Shown one piece after another: positions 62,936 through 64,000 of a stretch of 64,000 bases of DNA. A model generated the notes under the pieces. The model worked only from the letters and a program-made list of their open reading frames with translations. It made no database searches and was not told the origin of the DNA. Origin of the DNA: Jaminaea rosea (Eukaryota > Basidiomycota > Exobasidiomycetes > Microstromatales); the NCBI RefSeq assembly GCF_003144245.1, contig NW_020289976.1, positions 310,001-374,000 on the forward strand, read 5' to 3'. Both the position numbers and the translations under genes were made by a program. The first letter of the stretch is position 1, and each line of letters begins with the position of its first letter.

Positions 62936-64000
62936 TTAAATACCAATGCTACCCACAAAAATCACCGGCCTGTGGTCGCTCCTGCCCTCCAAGGCCCTCA
63001 TCTCTCCATCATCCAAGCTCTTGTACAGCAAGCACTCCACCTCGCCGCGTCTCGGCCCAATGATCTCCAGCTCGGACTTGACCTTAGCTTCCGATGCACC
63101 GACGCCTCCCCGGTTCGACGAGGTCAAGGAAGCGAAGGCGGCAGCAGCTCCCTGCGCCGTGAGGATGGTGGGAATGTGTGTTGCCCACCACGACGAGAGA
63201 CGGCGTGCCCCTCCTCCACCTCCGGGAGGGGAGGGGCTGCGGTTGACATTGCCACTGAATGCGCGTCGGGCTGCATAGTCGGCAGAGGGGGAGCGACGTG
63301 ATCCGATCGCGCTGTCCCTCGTCGTGGCTCGGGTGGAAGGCCTACTATCTCTTCCTGCTCCTCCTCCCCGTGGGCTTTCCGAGCCGCCATCAGGAGTGCC
63401 TGGCCGGCTGGAGAGGCGCAACATCGACATGCGCGGTGAGTTGGTACCGCTGCGTCTCCCGTTCTGTCCGTCGCCGAGACCAGAGATGTCGTGATCGGCA
63501 GAGAAGGTGCGACGGGGCCTCATCCATGGCTTCACTGCTGCGCTCGCACTCGTGGGGCTGTCCCGAGGTGAAACATTGGCGGGGGAGGCGGTGCGAGAGG
63601 GAGCATCGGCGGATGCCGATGAGGGGCCTTCCATCGAGCCACGACGTCGCCAAGACGATGTGTTCGACGATGCCGCTGCTCCTACAGCCGGAGCCGTGGT
63701 GGGCATGGCGCTCCCTCGACCGGTACTGCCGTTGACTGGATGGGAGAACGTTTGCGACCTGCTCGGCGTGACACTACGCTTCTCACCAACAGCTGCAGGC
63801 GCGCTCCCCGTTCCACCATGTACGGTGCTGACCAGAACGCCACCCGCGCCACGGAGAGCACTGCCTAGACTCTTCCCCAACTTAGCACCAGCTCCATCCA
63901 TCACGACCTCTCGAGCCTGTTGCTCGCCACGCTCTCCAATAGTAGCCAGAGTAGGGCCTACGACCTTTGGCTTGACGTTCGTCCGCCACAGGATTCGGTC
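62936..64000 (-). CDS. Inositol polyphosphate 5-phosphatase, C-terminal part (cut by window edge)
   Basis: 354 residues visible; the frame is open through base 64000, so the gene starts beyond the window. The first visible residues DRILWRTNVKPK match the end of the conserved W-C-D-R-I-L-W block of 5-phosphatases. The last residues EVECLLYKSLDDGEMRALEG then RSDHRPVIFVGSIGI match the closing Y...SDHRPV block that holds the catalytic Asp-His pair. The intervening 300 or so residues are Ser/Arg/Gly/Pro-rich and probably disordered, where animal and yeast enzymes have 20-60. It should hydrolyse the 5-phosphate of phosphoinositides or inositol phosphates; subfamily (Inp51-54, OCRL, SHIP-like) cannot be told from this part. 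An ATG at 63901 lies inside the frame and is unlikely to be the start. Confidence 0.8.
   Translation of the reverse strand, partial: DRILWRTNVKPKVVGPTLATIGERGEQQAREVVMDGAGAKLGKSLGSALRGAGGVLVSTVHGGTGSAPAAVGEKRSVTPSRSQTFSHPVNGSTGRGSAMPTTAPAVGAAASSNTSSWRRRGSMEGPSSASADAPSRTASPANVSPRDSPTSASAAVKPWMRPRRTFSADHDISGLGDGQNGRRSGTNSPRMSMLRLSSRPGTPDGGSESPRGGGAGRDSRPSTRATTRDSAIGSRRSPSADYAARRAFSGNVNRSPSPPGGGGGARRLSSWWATHIPTILTAQGAAAAFASLTSSNRGGVGASEAKVKSELEIIGPRRGEVECLLYKSLDDGEMRALEGRSDHRPVIFVGSIGI

Noticed and set aside
1-64000. Transposons, LTR elements, virus-like genes, tRNA and rRNA
   Set aside because: No reverse transcriptase, integrase, transposase, capsid or envelope motifs, no terminal repeats, and no tRNA B-box in a convincing context were seen.

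Overview
This 64 kb window is nuclear DNA of a GC-rich basidiomycete fungus. The best guess is Ustilaginomycotina or a close relative: short GT-AG introns of about 45-100 bp, pyrimidine-rich leaders, a glyoxal-oxidase-type radical copper enzyme and basidiomycete-like ribosomal protein sequences. The placement is inferred from protein style only. No transposon, virus-like element, tRNA, rRNA or CRISPR array was found. Exon models were worked out by hand from splice sites, reading phase and family conservation.

Layout, left to right: meiotic SPO22/ZIP4-like gene (+, 8 exons); ribosomal RPS8 (-) and RPS14 (+), divergent; nucleoporin NUP192 (-); a tandem cluster of three small secreted 10-cysteine proteins (-) with 23-nt and 9/10-nt exons; BTB protein (-) divergent from a Rom2-type Rho1 GEF (+); a small mitochondrial-like protein (+); Sfp-type phosphopantetheinyl transferase (-) divergent from an aprataxin-like protein (+); Sec2-type Rab GEF (-); New1/Elf1 ABC translation factor (-) divergent from a phosducin-like protein (+); MON2 (-) divergent from a UPF0643-like gene (+); DASH subunit DAD2 (+); glyoxal oxidase (+); secreted double-psi beta-barrel protein (-); a 2.6 kb gene-poor stretch; a canonical eIF4E-binding protein with a TOS-like C-terminus (+); prohibitin 2 (+); a long mitochondrial PPR protein (-); and the 3' part of an inositol polyphosphate 5-phosphatase (-) running off the right edge.

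Most of the window is conserved housekeeping: translation and its control (RPS8, RPS14, New1, 4E-BP), nuclear pore, polarised secretion and membrane traffic (Rho GEF, Sec2, MON2, phosphoinositide phosphatase), mitochondria (PHB2, PPR, small presequence protein) and chromosome segregation or meiosis (DAD2, SPO22). The accessory content is the secreted fraction: glyoxal oxidase, the DPBB protein and above all the three-gene cysteine-rich cluster at 14.7-17.6 kb. The three models share one ten-cysteine spacing that only appears when micro-exons are included. I do not recognise the family; it is the best candidate for something undescribed.
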